From Bacteroides fluxus YIT 12057 (lineage in GTDB: Bacteria; Bacteroidota; Bacteroidia; Bacteroidales; Bacteroidaceae): a DNA stretch of 41,740 nt. The stretch's first letter is position 1, and each line of letters starts with the position of its first letter. Shown piece by piece: positions 24,879 through 35,585 of this stretch. A program made the translations under genes and the position numbers. The stretch covers positions 5,909 to 47,648 of the forward strand of contig NZ_GL882676.1 in the NCBI RefSeq assembly GCF_000195635.1. The letters are read 5' to 3'. The notes below the pieces were generated by a model. That model searched no databases and was not told the origin of the DNA. It saw nothing but the letters and a program-made list of their open reading frames with translations.

Positions 24879-26795
24879 TTATAAATTCATGGGATGGGTA
24901 AACATGAATCTTGCACCGTCCGTGTAGCCAGGGTCTATCCAAACCTTTCCGCCCCACTTCTCAGTAATCAGCTTACAGATAGACAGCCCCAGTCCGGTAC
25001 CCTGCACGTATTCATTCAGCTTTTCAAAACGCTCAAACACCAGTTTCTGCTTGTCCGAAGGAATGCCGCAGCCGGTATCTGTCACCGAGAACACGGCCAT
25101 ATTGCTGTCCCGGTCTATTTCTATTTTCAAAGTGATGGTACCGTCCACTGTAAATTTATTAGCATTGGAAAGCAAGTTGATCACCACCTGCTGCAAACGC
25201 TGTATATCCGTCCGCATCTCTACCGACTCATGCCCGCATTCAAACCGGAACTTATTATCGGACTTACGCGCCTGCTCCACCGTGGCCGTCACCTGCCGGC
25301 AAACCTGCACCACATCACACCTCTCCAGCGTGAACGAAACACGGTCCGCCTCCAAACGGGACACGTCGAGTATGTCATTGATCAGCCGGAGCAGCAAATC
25401 GGAATTGGTCTTGATGATTTCAAAATAAGTACGCTGTTCCTCTTCGGAACTTCCTCCTGCCGACAATACATCCGAGAATCCGACAATGGCATTCAGCGGC
25501 GTACGGATCTCATGGCTCACATTGGCAAGAAACGCACTCTTCAAGCGGCTTGACTCTTCCGCCCGGTCTTTCGCCTCCCGCAGGGCGCCTTCGGACTCTT
25601 CAAAATCATCTTTCAATTTCTTTGTGTGGTAATAAAAATACAAAGACACCAGCAACGCTATTACCAATACCACCAGTACAACCACCACGGTCCATATCTG
25701 ATACTTATACTGTCCATAAAAAGAAGGAGCGACGTTCACGTATTTTACAGGTCCCGGAATGCTTGATATGTCAAGCTCCTTCTCCCTGACGACTTCATAG
25801 TCGAGAAGCGTTTCGCAAGGGATTATCTTCACGCCATCCTTCGTTTCCGACGCATGCGACAAGAGCCGGACAGCCTGCTGCGCCATTTCTTTGCCCAAAG
25901 GACGATACACCGGTACCACGCCGCCGATGGCCCAATACCCCAAGGCAACGGATGTCAGTGAAAAAGTGGGCAAATCGGGTGCCGCCTCCATCATGGCGTA
26001 CGTGGCGTTGCGCATGAAATAGCCATCGTTCATATCCACTCTCCAGGTGCCCAGAAGAACAGCCGTATTCTCCGGCAATTCATGCAGCTGCTCGATAATG
26101 GTGTAGATGGTGTTTACACGCCCGTCCAAAAGAATCAGATTCAGTTCGGGGAACTTCTTCATCTCCTTCACGACGTATGCCTGCAAAGAAACGCCCCCGT
26201 AACTGTTGTCCGATATAAAAGCTATATTCTTCGTTTCCGGATACAGTTTCTTTATCATATGGATATTGGCCGCCACATCATACTGGAACATAAACCCGGC
26301 CTTGACGGGCGATTCAGGAAAATCATCAAAGAAATCGACCGACTCGGGCATCCAAGTCTTCAAAGTGTCTGTCCTGTCCGGCAACAGGATGGCATTCCTG
26401 CTGGACAACGCACTTAAAACCGGAATGTCACTCTCTATCGAGTCGCCCAAGGAAAGGTAGGCTGCCCAGGCTTCCTGGCCGATGAGCACAATTAAAGACG
26501 GACTCTCCGCCCCCTGGTATTTTGCCAACAATGCTTTCAGCCTCCGGGTCCACCGGGGAGATTCCGAGAAGCTCTTGCAGTTCATGTTCTCCAGCACAAT
26601 GACATTCTTGCCTCCCAGCCGTTGGTATTCCTCCATAAAGTCCGAGATATTCCCCGATGTCTGGCGGGCATCCGGATTGTAAGAACTTATAATCAACACT
26701 GGGTGGTCGCCCGTCGCGGAAAAGACAGGCAGGGAAAGAAAGAAAAGCGCCAACAGGCATGACAATATTTTATATATGCTTTCAGATACGTCCAT
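24879..26795 (-). CDS. Sensor histidine kinase with ABC-substrate-binding-like periplasmic domain
   Basis: A 638-residue membrane kinase. A signal anchor (about 8-26) is followed by a large periplasmic domain (about 30-365) resembling the ABC-transporter substrate-binding fold of PF04392 type, then a transmembrane helix (about 370-395). A HisKA domain with FLANVSHEIRTPLNA follows (phospho-acceptor H428), then an HATPase domain with NLLSNANKF (N box), DTGCGIP (G1) and GTGLGLSICKLI (G2). No receiver domain or separate response regulator gene is adjacent, so it is an orphan kinase. It is cotranscribed with the 5'-nucleotidase, hinting at nucleotide or purine sensing; this is inference. Confidence 0.92.
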   Translation of the reverse strand: MDVSESIYKILSCLLALFFLSLPVFSATGDHPVLIISSYNPDARQTSGNISDFMEEYQRLGGKNVIVLENMNCKSFSESPRWTRRLKALLAKYQGAESPSLIVLIGQEAWAAYLSLGDSIESDIPVLSALSSRNAILLPDRTDTLKTWMPESVDFFDDFPESPVKAGFMFQYDVAANIHMIKKLYPETKNIAFISDNSYGGVSLQAYVVKEMKKFPELNLILLDGRVNTIYTIIEQLHELPENTAVLLGTWRVDMNDGYFMRNATYAMMEAAPDLPTFSLTSVALGYWAIGGVVPVYRPLGKEMAQQAVRLLSHASETKDGVKIIPCETLLDYEVVREKELDISSIPGPVKYVNVAPSFYGQYKYQIWTVVVVLVVLVIALLVSLYFYYHTKKLKDDFEESEGALREAKDRAEESSRLKSAFLANVSHEIRTPLNAIVGFSDVLSAGGSSEEEQRTYFEIIKTNSDLLLRLINDILDVSRLEADRVSFTLERCDVVQVCRQVTATVEQARKSDNKFRFECGHESVEMRTDIQRLQQVVINLLSNANKFTVDGTITLKIEIDRDSNMAVFSVTDTGCGIPSDKQKLVFERFEKLNEYVQGTGLGLSICKLITEKWGGKVWIDPGYTDGARFMFTHPMNL

Positions 26796-26814
26796 CTATC
26801 CATTGTTATTGCGG

Positions 26815-26822
26815 CAAATATA
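26815..26822 (-). promoter_or_regulatory. -7 box of the kinase-nucleotidase operon
   Basis: Minus-strand TATATTTG fits TAnnTTTG, 20 bases before the ATG at 26795. It is divergent from the tex promoter. Confidence 0.5.
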
Positions 26823-26865
26823 CAATATAAAGTTGGAAGAATCCCGAAAAAACAACTATTTTTCG

Positions 26866-26873
26866 TACATTTG
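26866..26873 (+). promoter_or_regulatory. -7 box of tex
   Basis: TACATTTG on the plus strand, 23 bases before the tex ATG, fits the Bacteroides -7 consensus. No clear -33 element is visible. Confidence 0.5.
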
Positions 26874-26896
26874 ACACCCCATTAAAAAGAATTCAA

Positions 26897-29032
26897 ATGA
26901 TACAATTATTTCACCGTATGATATCCGACGCGCTCGGCATATCGGAAAAACAAATCAGTCAGACACTTGGACTGCTGAATGACGGAGCCACCATTCCTTT
27001 CATCAGCCGTTACCGCAAAGAGGTGACAGGAGGTTTGGACGAGGTGCAGATCGAAGCCATCCAAACACAATATGAAAAGCTGAATGAAACGGCGAAACGC
27101 AAGGAAACCATCCTCAATACCATCCAGGAACAGGGAAAGCTGACGGATGACCTCCGGGAACGCATAAGTGAGACTTGGGACAATACCACCCTGGAAGACA
27201 TTTATCTTCCTTACAAGCCCAAACGCAAGACACGCGCCGAAGCAGCCCGTCAGAAAGGGCTGGAACCTCTTGCCACCCTGCTCATGCTGCAACGGGAGCC
27301 TCATCCGGAAAGCCGTGCGGCCGATTATGTGAAAGGGGATGTGAAAGATGTGGAAGATGCCTTGAAAGGTGCCCGGGACATCATTGCGGAACATGTCAGC
27401 GAAGACGAACGTGCCAGGAACAGCGTACGCAACTCCTTTGCACGGCAAGGCGTCCTGACCGCAAAGGTTGTCAAGGGCAAGGAAGAAGAGGCTGCCAAAT
27501 ACAGGGATTATTTCGATTGCTCGGAATCCTTGAAACGTTGCAGTTCCCACCGACTGCTTGCCATCCGCCGCGCCGAAGCGGAAGGTTTGTTGAAGGTCAG
27601 CATCAGCCCCGACGACGAAGAGTGCCTGGAACGTCTGGAACGCCAGTTCGTGCGCAGCGGCAACGCATGCGGGCAGCAAGTGCAGGAAGCCGTGCAGGAT
27701 GCCTACAAGCGCCTGCTCAAGCCTTCCATCGAAACCGAATTCGCCGCTCTGAGCAAAGAGCGCGCCGATGAGGAAGCCATCAAGGTGTTTGCCGAAAACC
27801 TACGCCAGCTGCTGCTTGCTTCTCCATTGGGACAAAAGCGTGTGATGGGGATAGACCCGGGATTCAGAACCGGATGCAAAGTGGTATGTCTGGATGCGCA
27901 GGGCAACCTGTTGCACAACGAGAATATCTACCCGCACCCTCCGGTAAGCAAGGGCAAGGAGGCATTCTCCAAACTGCAGAAGATGATAGAAGCTTATAAA
28001 ATAGACGCTATCGCCATCGGCAACGGGACGGCAAGCAGGGAAACGGAAGACTTCCTGAAGCGCCAGTCTTTCAACCGGGAAGTACAGGTGTTCATCGTCA
28101 GCGAACAGGGAGCGTCCATTTATTCGGCTTCCAAGATTGCACGGGATGAATTCCCCGAATACGACGTGACGGTACGTGGCGCAGTGTCCATAGGACGGCG
28201 TCTGATGGATCCCTTGGCCGAGCTGGTGAAGATTGACCCCAAGTCCATCGGTGTGGGGCAATACCAACATGACGTAGATCAAGGCAAACTGAAAAAATCG
28301 TTGGACCAGACCGTCGAGAACTGCGTCAACCAGGTAGGGGTAAACCTGAACACCGCAAGCAGCCACCTGCTGACTTATATCTCCGGATTAGGCCCGCAGC
28401 TGGCACAGAACATCGTGAACTACCGGGCCGAGAACGGAGCGTTCGCCTCCCGGAAGGAGCTGATGAAAGTTCCGCGCATGGGTGCCAAAGCCTTTGAACA
28501 GTGCGCCGGCTTCTTACGCATTCCCGATGCCAAGAATCCGTTGGACAATACAGCCGTACATCCCGAAAGCTACTGCATTGTAGAGCAAATGGCACAGGAT
28601 CTGGGGTGTAGCGTGACCGAACTGACAAGCAACAAGGAACTGCGGCTGAAAATCAATCCGGAACGTTATCTCTCGCCTACCGTCGGCATGCCTACCCTGA
28701 AAGACATCCTGCAGGAACTGGACAAGCCCGGACGTGACCCGCGCGGTCCCATCAAGCTTTTTGAGTTTGACCAAAATGTACGTACCATCAACGACCTGCG
28801 TGAGGGCATGGAACTGCCGGGAATCGTAGGCAACATCACCAATTTCGGCGCCTTCGTCGATATAGGCATCAAAGAGAATGGCCTGATACACCTCTCCCAA
28901 CTTGCCGACAGATTCATATCAGATCCCAACGAAGTAGTATCCATTCATCAGCAGCTGCGTGTCAAAGTACTCAGCATAGACATAGAGCGCAAGCGCATAC
29001 AGCTGACACTGAAAGGAGTGGCACAGGATTAA
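26897..29032 (+). CDS. tex: Tex family transcription accessory protein (S1 RNA-binding)
   Basis: A 711-residue protein with the full Tex architecture. The N-terminal helical domain contains IPFISRYRKEVTGGLDE. The YqgF/RNase H-like domain starts near 315 (MGIDPGFRTGCKV, GIDPG at 318). Helix-hairpin-helix repeats near 495-560 include NTASSHLLTYISGLG. The C-terminal S1 domain spans about 638-708 (GIVGNITNFGAFVDIGIKEN). Tex binds nucleic acids and is linked to transcription and ribosomal functions. The length (usual 700-780) and every domain are intact. It is a single gene with its own promoter, unrelated to the surface genes. Confidence 0.97.
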   Translation: MIQLFHRMISDALGISEKQISQTLGLLNDGATIPFISRYRKEVTGGLDEVQIEAIQTQYEKLNETAKRKETILNTIQEQGKLTDDLRERISETWDNTTLEDIYLPYKPKRKTRAEAARQKGLEPLATLLMLQREPHPESRAADYVKGDVKDVEDALKGARDIIAEHVSEDERARNSVRNSFARQGVLTAKVVKGKEEEAAKYRDYFDCSESLKRCSSHRLLAIRRAEAEGLLKVSISPDDEECLERLERQFVRSGNACGQQVQEAVQDAYKRLLKPSIETEFAALSKERADEEAIKVFAENLRQLLLASPLGQKRVMGIDPGFRTGCKVVCLDAQGNLLHNENIYPHPPVSKGKEAFSKLQKMIEAYKIDAIAIGNGTASRETEDFLKRQSFNREVQVFIVSEQGASIYSASKIARDEFPEYDVTVRGAVSIGRRLMDPLAELVKIDPKSIGVGQYQHDVDQGKLKKSLDQTVENCVNQVGVNLNTASSHLLTYISGLGPQLAQNIVNYRAENGAFASRKELMKVPRMGAKAFEQCAGFLRIPDAKNPLDNTAVHPESYCIVEQMAQDLGCSVTELTSNKELRLKINPERYLSPTVGMPTLKDILQELDKPGRDPRGPIKLFEFDQNVRTINDLREGMELPGIVGNITNFGAFVDIGIKENGLIHLSQLADRFISDPNEVVSIHQQLRVKVLSIDIERKRIQLTLKGVAQD

Positions 29033-29043
29033 GGAACTTTGTC

Positions 29044-29117
29044 CAAAGCTTGTGAATATGTATTCAAGCGGCTTGAATATATGTTCAAGCACTGCGAATA
29101 TGTATTCACAGGCTTTG
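29044..29117. repeat. Nested inverted repeat built from TGAATA/TATTCA units
   Basis: Outer arms 29044-29065 and 29096-29117 are imperfect inverted copies (CAAAGC-x-TGTGAATA ... TATTCACA-x-GCTTTG). Each contains GAATATGTATTC, itself a near palindrome. Between them 29071-29090 forms GCTTGAA-TATATG-TTCAAGC. A long RNA hairpin or a cruciform is possible. There is no T run, so it is not a standard terminator. It lies 12 bases after the tex stop. Confidence 0.85.
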
Positions 29118-29140
29118 AACAGAGATTATTCCAGTCAAGG

Positions 29141-29204
29141 AAGAACTTTTCTCTTAACGTAAAGAAGGTTTTCTCCTAACTTAAAGAAACTTTTCCCTTA
29201 ATTT
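29141..29204 (+). repeat. Three tandem imperfect 21-22 base repeats
   Basis: Units start at 29141, 29162 and 29184, each reading roughly AAGAA-CTTTTC-TCTTAAC-TTA. The array sits between the inverted repeat and the end of the convergent protease gene. No protein is encoded. Function unknown. Confidence 0.75.
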
Positions 29205-29229
29205 CCCAAACCTGCCTTCTATATAAGCA

Positions 29230-30132
29230 TTACCGGCCAAGCTTATCGGATGCATGTCTATTATAATATCCGATAATCAACGCAGTGCCAAGTACCAGCA
29301 GGCCAGAACAAAGAAGAGATCCCTCAAACCCGAAGGCACCTCCGTTTATCAGATTTTCTTCGGGAAGGCGAAGGGTTAGCAGGCTCTCGCCGCCCAATTC
29401 ATTTCCACTGACTTTATATCCCAGGACAGGACCTTGAATCCAGTTCCAGAACCAGTGCAGGGCTATGGGAAAGCAGAGGTTGCGCGTATAGACATAGGAA
29501 GCTCCCAAGAAGAAACCGGCCAACACGATATTCAGGAACGGCACAAAGGCAAAGTCCGGATTGAGAACGTGCAGCAGCGAAAAAATCACTGACGACATAA
29601 ACAGTGCCGCGAATTTATTGATGCCTCCATCCAACATGCGTCCCAGGATAAACCCGCGTACCATCAGCTCTTCCGTAATGGCAACCAAGAAGAAGAACAG
29701 AAGGCTCAACAACAGGGAAACGGGAGAAAACGCAACGTCCGCCACTTCGATCACCCCCGACAACAAGGATACCCCAAAACCGACAAGGTATAGCCCCGCA
29801 ACAAACACGGCCCCCTTCAACAGGCTTTTCCAACAGCCTTGCAGAGACAATCCCAAACTTGACAGAGGACGGTGTCTGATTGTCAACACCAGCCATGCGG
29901 CGAAGAGCACGCCCGCCAGCATCACTCCCTCGTTCAGCATCAGGAAATAAATGTTCCTTCCACTCCCTTCTGACGCCAACTGGGGAAACACGAGCATGAA
30001 AGGAATGGTAAACAGAAACAGTAACACGAAAGTGAGTACAGTAAACAGTACGATATCAACTATCACCTGCCGGACGGCTCCGGCCTTACTTGCCGCAGCA
30101 AGCTCTCCGGCAACTTTTTCTTCTGTCTTCAT
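29230..30132 (-). CDS. CPBP family intramembrane glutamic endopeptidase
   Basis: A multi-pass membrane protein of about 300 residues (ATG at 30132; an in-frame ATG at 30201 would add 23 residues but lies upstream of the promoter box at 30158). About seven hydrophobic helices are visible. The CAAX-protease/Abi signature is present: AITEELMVRGFILGRM with the E-E-x-x-x-R motif, then IFSLLHVLNPDF with the conserved H. The final helices contain HWFWNWIQG (second H and N). Such proteases cleave membrane-anchored substrates; the target here is unknown. It converges with tex and is divergent from the LRR gene. Confidence 0.9.
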   Translation of the reverse strand: MKTEEKVAGELAAASKAGAVRQVIVDIVLFTVLTFVLLFLFTIPFMLVFPQLASEGSGRNIYFLMLNEGVMLAGVLFAAWLVLTIRHRPLSSLGLSLQGCWKSLLKGAVFVAGLYLVGFGVSLLSGVIEVADVAFSPVSLLLSLLFFFLVAITEELMVRGFILGRMLDGGINKFAALFMSSVIFSLLHVLNPDFAFVPFLNIVLAGFFLGASYVYTRNLCFPIALHWFWNWIQGPVLGYKVSGNELGGESLLTLRLPEENLINGGAFGFEGSLLCSGLLVLGTALIIGYYNRHASDKLGR

Positions 30133-30157
30133 CGGTTTCTTATAGATTAATATCCGA

Positions 30158-30165
30158 CAAAAATA
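30158..30165 (-). promoter_or_regulatory. -7 box of the CPBP protease gene
   Basis: Minus-strand TATTTTTG matches TAnnTTTG, 26 bases before the ATG at 30132. This supports the shorter start. Confidence 0.5.
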
Positions 30166-30209
30166 ATAATAAAAAGAAAAAACGGCATCCATCCTTGACA
30201 TATTCTTCT

Positions 30210-30217
30210 TATATTTG
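30210..30217 (+). promoter_or_regulatory. -7 box of the LRR protein gene
   Basis: TATATTTG fits the -7 consensus, 28 bases before the ATG at 30245. The -33 region is not clear. Confidence 0.5.
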
Positions 30218-30244
30218 AAAATTCAAACCATCTGAATTGAAAGC

Positions 30245-31297
30245 ATGAAACTAAAGAAAATACTCTTAATTACAGCCGGATTAGGTTTAATGCTGAATGC
30301 CTCGGCACAGAAAAGCAAGACATACTATGTGGCCAAACCGGGTACCCTGGTGGAATTAATGACTGAAGCGGAAGCCAATCAAATCACCCATCTGACCCTG
30401 CAAGGCAAACTGAACGCGACAGACTTCCGCCACCTGCGTGACGAATTCAAGAGCCTGGAGCTGCTGGATATATCAAACGCCTCCATCAGTATGTATGCCG
30501 GCAAAAACGGAACATATTCCGGCCACTTCTATATTTATCCGGCAAACAGCATTCCTGCCTACGCCTTCTGCAAACCCGTAAACGACAGCACTTTCATCGG
30601 CAAGGAATCTCTGACCAGGGTCATATTGTCCGACAAGACCAAAAATATAGAAGACGCAGCGTTTAAGAACTGCAATAATCTGAAGATTTGCCAGATACGC
30701 AAGAAAACGGCTCCCAATCTGATGACAGAAGCCTTGGCGGACAGCGTCACGGCCATATTTGTTCCTTTGGGAAGCAGCGACGCTTACCGGAACAAGAAGA
30801 AGTGGGAAACATTCGCTTTCATTGAAGGGGAGCCGTTAGGAGTTACCGTACAGATAGGGCTGATGGGAAGCCTCGCCAGCGAATTGCTCAGAGGGGGCAT
30901 ACAGCCCAAGGACGTGAATTTCCTGACCGTAGAGGGCAAGCTGGATGAAGCTGATTTCGTGCTGATACGCGATTATATGCCCAATCTGGTTTCCATTGAT
31001 ATGTCACAAAGCAATGCTACCGCAATCCCCGATTATACATTCACCCAAAAGAAGTATTTACTGAGCGCCGTTCTCCCCCGTGGGCTGAAAAGTATAGGAC
31101 AACGGGCTTTCAGCGGTTGCGGACGCCTGTGCGGCACACTGACGCTGCCTTCCGGGGTAACCGCCATTGAATACGGCGCATTCATAGGATGTGACAACCT
31201 GCGCTACGTCATGGCTACCGGAAACAAGATCACGACATTGGGGGATAACCTCTTCGGGGAAGGCAAAGGCAAAATCATATATAAGGAGAAGCAGTAG
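30245..31297 (+). CDS. Secreted leucine-rich repeat (BspA-type) protein
   Basis: A 350-residue protein with a signal peptide (cleavage about ASA-Q at 21). It contains two similar modules: one near 35-85 (LTLQGKLNATDFRHLRDEF, LELLDISNASI) and one near 205-260 (LTVEGKLDEADFVLIRDYM, LVSIDMSQSNAT). Each is followed by LRR_5-type repeats such as LKSIGQRAFSGCGRL and VTAIEYGAFIGCDNLRYV. These BspA-like repeats are common in surface proteins of gut Bacteroidales and mediate protein or host binding. There is no lipobox or C-terminal sorting domain. It converges on the ABC-F gene, with a terminator between. Confidence 0.85.
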   Translation: MKLKKILLITAGLGLMLNASAQKSKTYYVAKPGTLVELMTEAEANQITHLTLQGKLNATDFRHLRDEFKSLELLDISNASISMYAGKNGTYSGHFYIYPANSIPAYAFCKPVNDSTFIGKESLTRVILSDKTKNIEDAAFKNCNNLKICQIRKKTAPNLMTEALADSVTAIFVPLGSSDAYRNKKKWETFAFIEGEPLGVTVQIGLMGSLASELLRGGIQPKDVNFLTVEGKLDEADFVLIRDYMPNLVSIDMSQSNATAIPDYTFTQKKYLLSAVLPRGLKSIGQRAFSGCGRLCGTLTLPSGVTAIEYGAFIGCDNLRYVMATGNKITTLGDNLFGEGKGKIIYKEKQ

Positions 31298-31324
31298 CCT
31301 TATACTCATTATTCAACGTATCAA

Positions 31325-31368
31325 CAAAAAAGGAGGTGTGTCAAAATAAAGATTTAGAACACACCTCC
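31325..31368 (-). terminator. Intrinsic terminator of the ABC-F gene
   Basis: On the minus strand GGAGGTGTGT ... ACACACCTCC (arms 31359-31368 and 31332-31341, 17-base loop) is followed by seven T residues. It lies just after the ABC-F stop. Confidence 0.85.
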
Positions 31369-31382
31369 AAGAATATTTATCT

Positions 31383-33095
<1,713 letters not shown>

Positions 33096-33153
33096 CCCAT
33101 TCATTTTTCCACGAATAGGAGGGAGAAGCGCTGTCAATGTGACATAAAAGTAT

Positions 33154-33161
33154 TACCTTTG
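33154..33161 (+). promoter_or_regulatory. -7 box of grpE-dnaJ
   Basis: TACCTTTG matches the -7 consensus. Transcription from about 33168 leaves a leader of about 75-120 bases, depending on which grpE start is used. Confidence 0.6.
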
Positions 33162-33285
33162 CACTGTTTTTAACCCCAAGAAACATTTTGGCAAACTTTT
33201 TGCTGACCTGTTCTTGACACATTAACTTAAACCCTTGGCAGTAATGAAAACAAAACCATTTTATAAGAATAATAAGCATAACAAT

Positions 33286-33876
33286 ATGAATCCGAAAGAA
33301 AAAGAAACCAACGAAGAAGAGTTGAAGAATCAAACTCCTCAAAAGGAGGAAACTGAAGAGACTACTGAAAAGGAAGCTCCGCAGGAAGAAAAGGAAACCC
33401 CTCTAAGTGAAGAAGAAAAACTCGCGCAAGAGTTAGAAAAGGCCAACGAGCAGATTGAAGAACAGAAAGACAAATATCTACGTTTGTCTGCCGAGTTCGA
33501 CAACTATCGCAAACGCACCATGAAGGAAAAAGCGGAACTGATCTTGAATGGCGGCGAAAAGAGCATCAGCAGCATCCTCCCCATTGTGGACGATTTTGAA
33601 CGCGCCCTCAAGAACATGGAAACAGCAACCGACGTGGCTGCCGTCAAAGAAGGGGTAGAACTTATCTACAACAAGTTTATGTCCGTATTGGGACAGAACG
33701 GCGTAAAAGTGATCGAAACAAAGGAAAAACCGCTGGACACAGACTACCACGAGGCCATCGCCGTTATTCCGGCACCCGCTGAAGAACTGAAAGGGAAAAT
33801 TCTGGACTGTGTACAAACCGGTTACATGCTAAACGACAAAGTGATCCGTCATGCCAAGGTGGTAGTCGGAGAATAA
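33286..33876 (+). CDS. grpE: Nucleotide exchange factor GrpE
   Basis: GrpE, about 196 residues from the ATG at 33286 (MNPKEKETNEEEL), which fits the acidic N-terminus of Bacteroides GrpE; an ATG at 33244 would add 14 residues and a TTG at 33235 three more. The first 60 residues are very acidic. They are followed by a long coiled coil (LEKANEQIEEQKDKYLRLSA) with the family motif AEFDNYRKRTMKEKAEL, then the beta-wing domain (GVKVIETKEKPLDTDYHEAI). It drives ADP release from DnaK. dnaK is not in the window. It is followed 11 bases later by dnaJ, an arrangement common in Bacteroidetes. Confidence 0.95.
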   Translation: MNPKEKETNEEELKNQTPQKEETEETTEKEAPQEEKETPLSEEEKLAQELEKANEQIEEQKDKYLRLSAEFDNYRKRTMKEKAELILNGGEKSISSILPIVDDFERALKNMETATDVAAVKEGVELIYNKFMSVLGQNGVKVIETKEKPLDTDYHEAIAVIPAPAEELKGKILDCVQTGYMLNDKVIRHAKVVVGE

Positions 33877-33887
33877 CATAAGACTGT

Positions 33888-35057
33888 ATGGAAAAAAGAG
33901 ATTACTACGAAGTATTGGAAGTTGAAAAGACAGCAACGGTAGAAGAAATAAAGAAAGCTTATCGTAAAAAGGCCATCCAATACCATCCGGACAAAAACCC
34001 GGGCGACAAAACAGCGGAAGAGAAATTCAAGGAAGCGGCAGAAGCGTATGACGTGCTGAGCAATCCTGACAAGCGTGCCCGTTACGACCAATTCGGCCAT
34101 GCCGGACTGGGTGGCGCCGCCGGTAACGGAGGCCCGTTCGGCGGTTTCAGCGGAGGCATGTCCATGGATGATATCTTCTCCATGTTTGGCGACATCTTTG
34201 GCGGACACAGTGGCGGCTTCAGTGGCTTCGGAGGCTTTGGCGGAGGCGGTGGCGCACAACAAAGACGCTATCGCGGTTCGGACCTGCGCGTCAAAGTGAA
34301 ACTGAACCTGAAAGAAATTTCTACGGGAGTAGAAAAGAAATTCAAACTGAAGAAGTACGTTCCTTGTACCCATTGTCACGGCACCGGCGCAGAAGGCGAC
34401 GGTGGAGCAGAGACTTGTCCGACCTGTAAAGGAAGCGGTACAGTCATCCGTAACCAGCAGACTATTCTCGGTACGATGCAGACCCGCGCCACTTGTCCTA
34501 CTTGCAACGGTGAAGGCAAAATCATCAAGCACAAGTGTAAAGCATGTGCCGGTGAAGGTATCGTATATGGAGAGGAAGTAGTGACCGTAAAAATACCGAA
34601 AGGTGTGGCAGAAGGCATGCAGCTTTCCATGGGAGGAAAGGGAAATGCCGGCAAGCATAACGGTGTGGCAGGTGATCTCTTGATTCTTGTGGAGGAAGAA
34701 CAAGATCCGAACTTGATACGCGACGAAAACGACTTAATCTACAACCTTCTCCTTAGCTTCCCTACAGCTGCATTAGGCGGTGCGGTAGAAATACCGACCA
34801 TTGACGGCAAAGTGAAAGTGAAAATCGAACCGGGTACGCAGCCGGGCAAGGTACTCCGCCTTCGCGGTAAAGGTCTGCCCAGCGTAAACGGATACGGAAC
34901 CGGAGATTTGCTGGTAAATGTCAGTGTGTATGTGCCGGAAACTCTCAGTAAGGACGAGAAGAAAGCTTTGGAAGATATGGAAGACTCGGACAACTTCCAA
35001 CCGAATACTTCCATCAAGGAGAAAATATTCAAGAAGTTCAAAAGTTTGTTTGACTAA
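33888..35057 (+). CDS. dnaJ: Chaperone protein DnaJ
   Basis: A 389-residue type I DnaJ with all domains. The J domain spans 1-70 with the HPD motif at 33-35. A Gly/Phe-rich region covers about 75-125. The zinc-binding domain has four Cys pairs ([32 protein letters not shown]), and the C-terminal substrate domains include [17 protein letters not shown]. It stimulates DnaK ATPase and delivers unfolded proteins. The length and motifs are standard. It is cotranscribed with grpE and ended by the terminator at 35078. Confidence 0.97.
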   Translation: MEKRDYYEVLEVEKTATVEEIKKAYRKKAIQYHPDKNPGDKTAEEKFKEAAEAYDVLSNPDKRARYDQFGHAGLGGAAGNGGPFGGFSGGMSMDDIFSMFGDIFGGHSGGFSGFGGFGGGGGAQQRRYRGSDLRVKVKLNLKEISTGVEKKFKLKKYVPCTHCHGTGAEGDGGAETCPTCKGSGTVIRNQQTILGTMQTRATCPTCNGEGKIIKHKCKACAGEGIVYGEEVVTVKIPKGVAEGMQLSMGGKGNAGKHNGVAGDLLILVEEEQDPNLIRDENDLIYNLLLSFPTAALGGAVEIPTIDGKVKVKIEPGTQPGKVLRLRGKGLPSVNGYGTGDLLVNVSVYVPETLSKDEKKALEDMEDSDNFQPNTSIKEKIFKKFKSLFD

Positions 35058-35077
35058 GACTTCCCATATAAAACTTG

Positions 35078-35115
35078 AATGCCGCATATATTTATCTCTA
35101 TATGCGGCATTTTTA
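35078..35115 (+). terminator. Intrinsic terminator after dnaJ
   Basis: AATGCCGCATATA (35078-35090) pairs with TATATGCGGCATT (35099-35111), loop of eight bases, followed by a T run. It ends grpE-dnaJ and may block convergent transcription of the WbuC gene. Confidence 0.9.
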
Positions 35116-35123
35116 TTCATAAA

Positions 35124-35585
35124 TTAGAATTCTGACATACGTTTCATAAAGGCTTCTACCCCCTCCCCATCAGAAGGCAAGGGAGCCCATGGAGCAAGAT
35201 CTTCAGGAGGGAGCGGTTGATAAGGCCCTTTCTTTATTTCAAAAATAACAGTTCCCGACTCTAAAGCAATAATGCTGTGCCAAGTGCAAGGAGGTATCTC
35301 TAAACCGTATTTGCCTTCCGAAGGATTCAGACGTACCTTTTCTGTCACATTTCCCTCTTCATCATAAAAGAAAGCCAACAAGCTGCCACGCAAAACCAAA
35401 TAAGTTTCTTCTTTATCCGTATGACGATGCGGAGGCAGATAAGTACCGGGCTCCAAAGCATTCAAGAGGCGATGGATAGGAGCATCCATTGTTGCATGAA
35501 AATTATGGTTCATACGCAAACGGGGATTCTCCTTGGCTTGGGCTGTAACCATGTCCAACAGCTCCTCTGTTATCAACTTCATCAT
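35124..35585 (-). CDS. WbuC-family cupin-fold protein
   Basis: A 153-residue protein of the WbuC family, small cupins found at the ends of O-antigen and capsule clusters. The cupin metal site is visible as PHRHTDKEE (about residues 52-60), with the second histidine in CTWHSII near residue 103 and the downstream barrel strand GTVIFEIKKGPY. Members are thought to bind metal; a sugar-modifying role has been suggested but not shown. Its ATG shares one base with the stop of the NusG-like gene (TAATG), so it is translationally coupled. It is the last gene of this polysaccharide export operon. Confidence 0.85.
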   Translation of the reverse strand: MMKLITEELLDMVTAQAKENPRLRMNHNFHATMDAPIHRLLNALEPGTYLPPHRHTDKEETYLVLRGSLLAFFYDEEGNVTEKVRLNPSEGKYGLEIPPCTWHSIIALESGTVIFEIKKGPYQPLPPEDLAPWAPLPSDGEGVEAFMKRMSEF

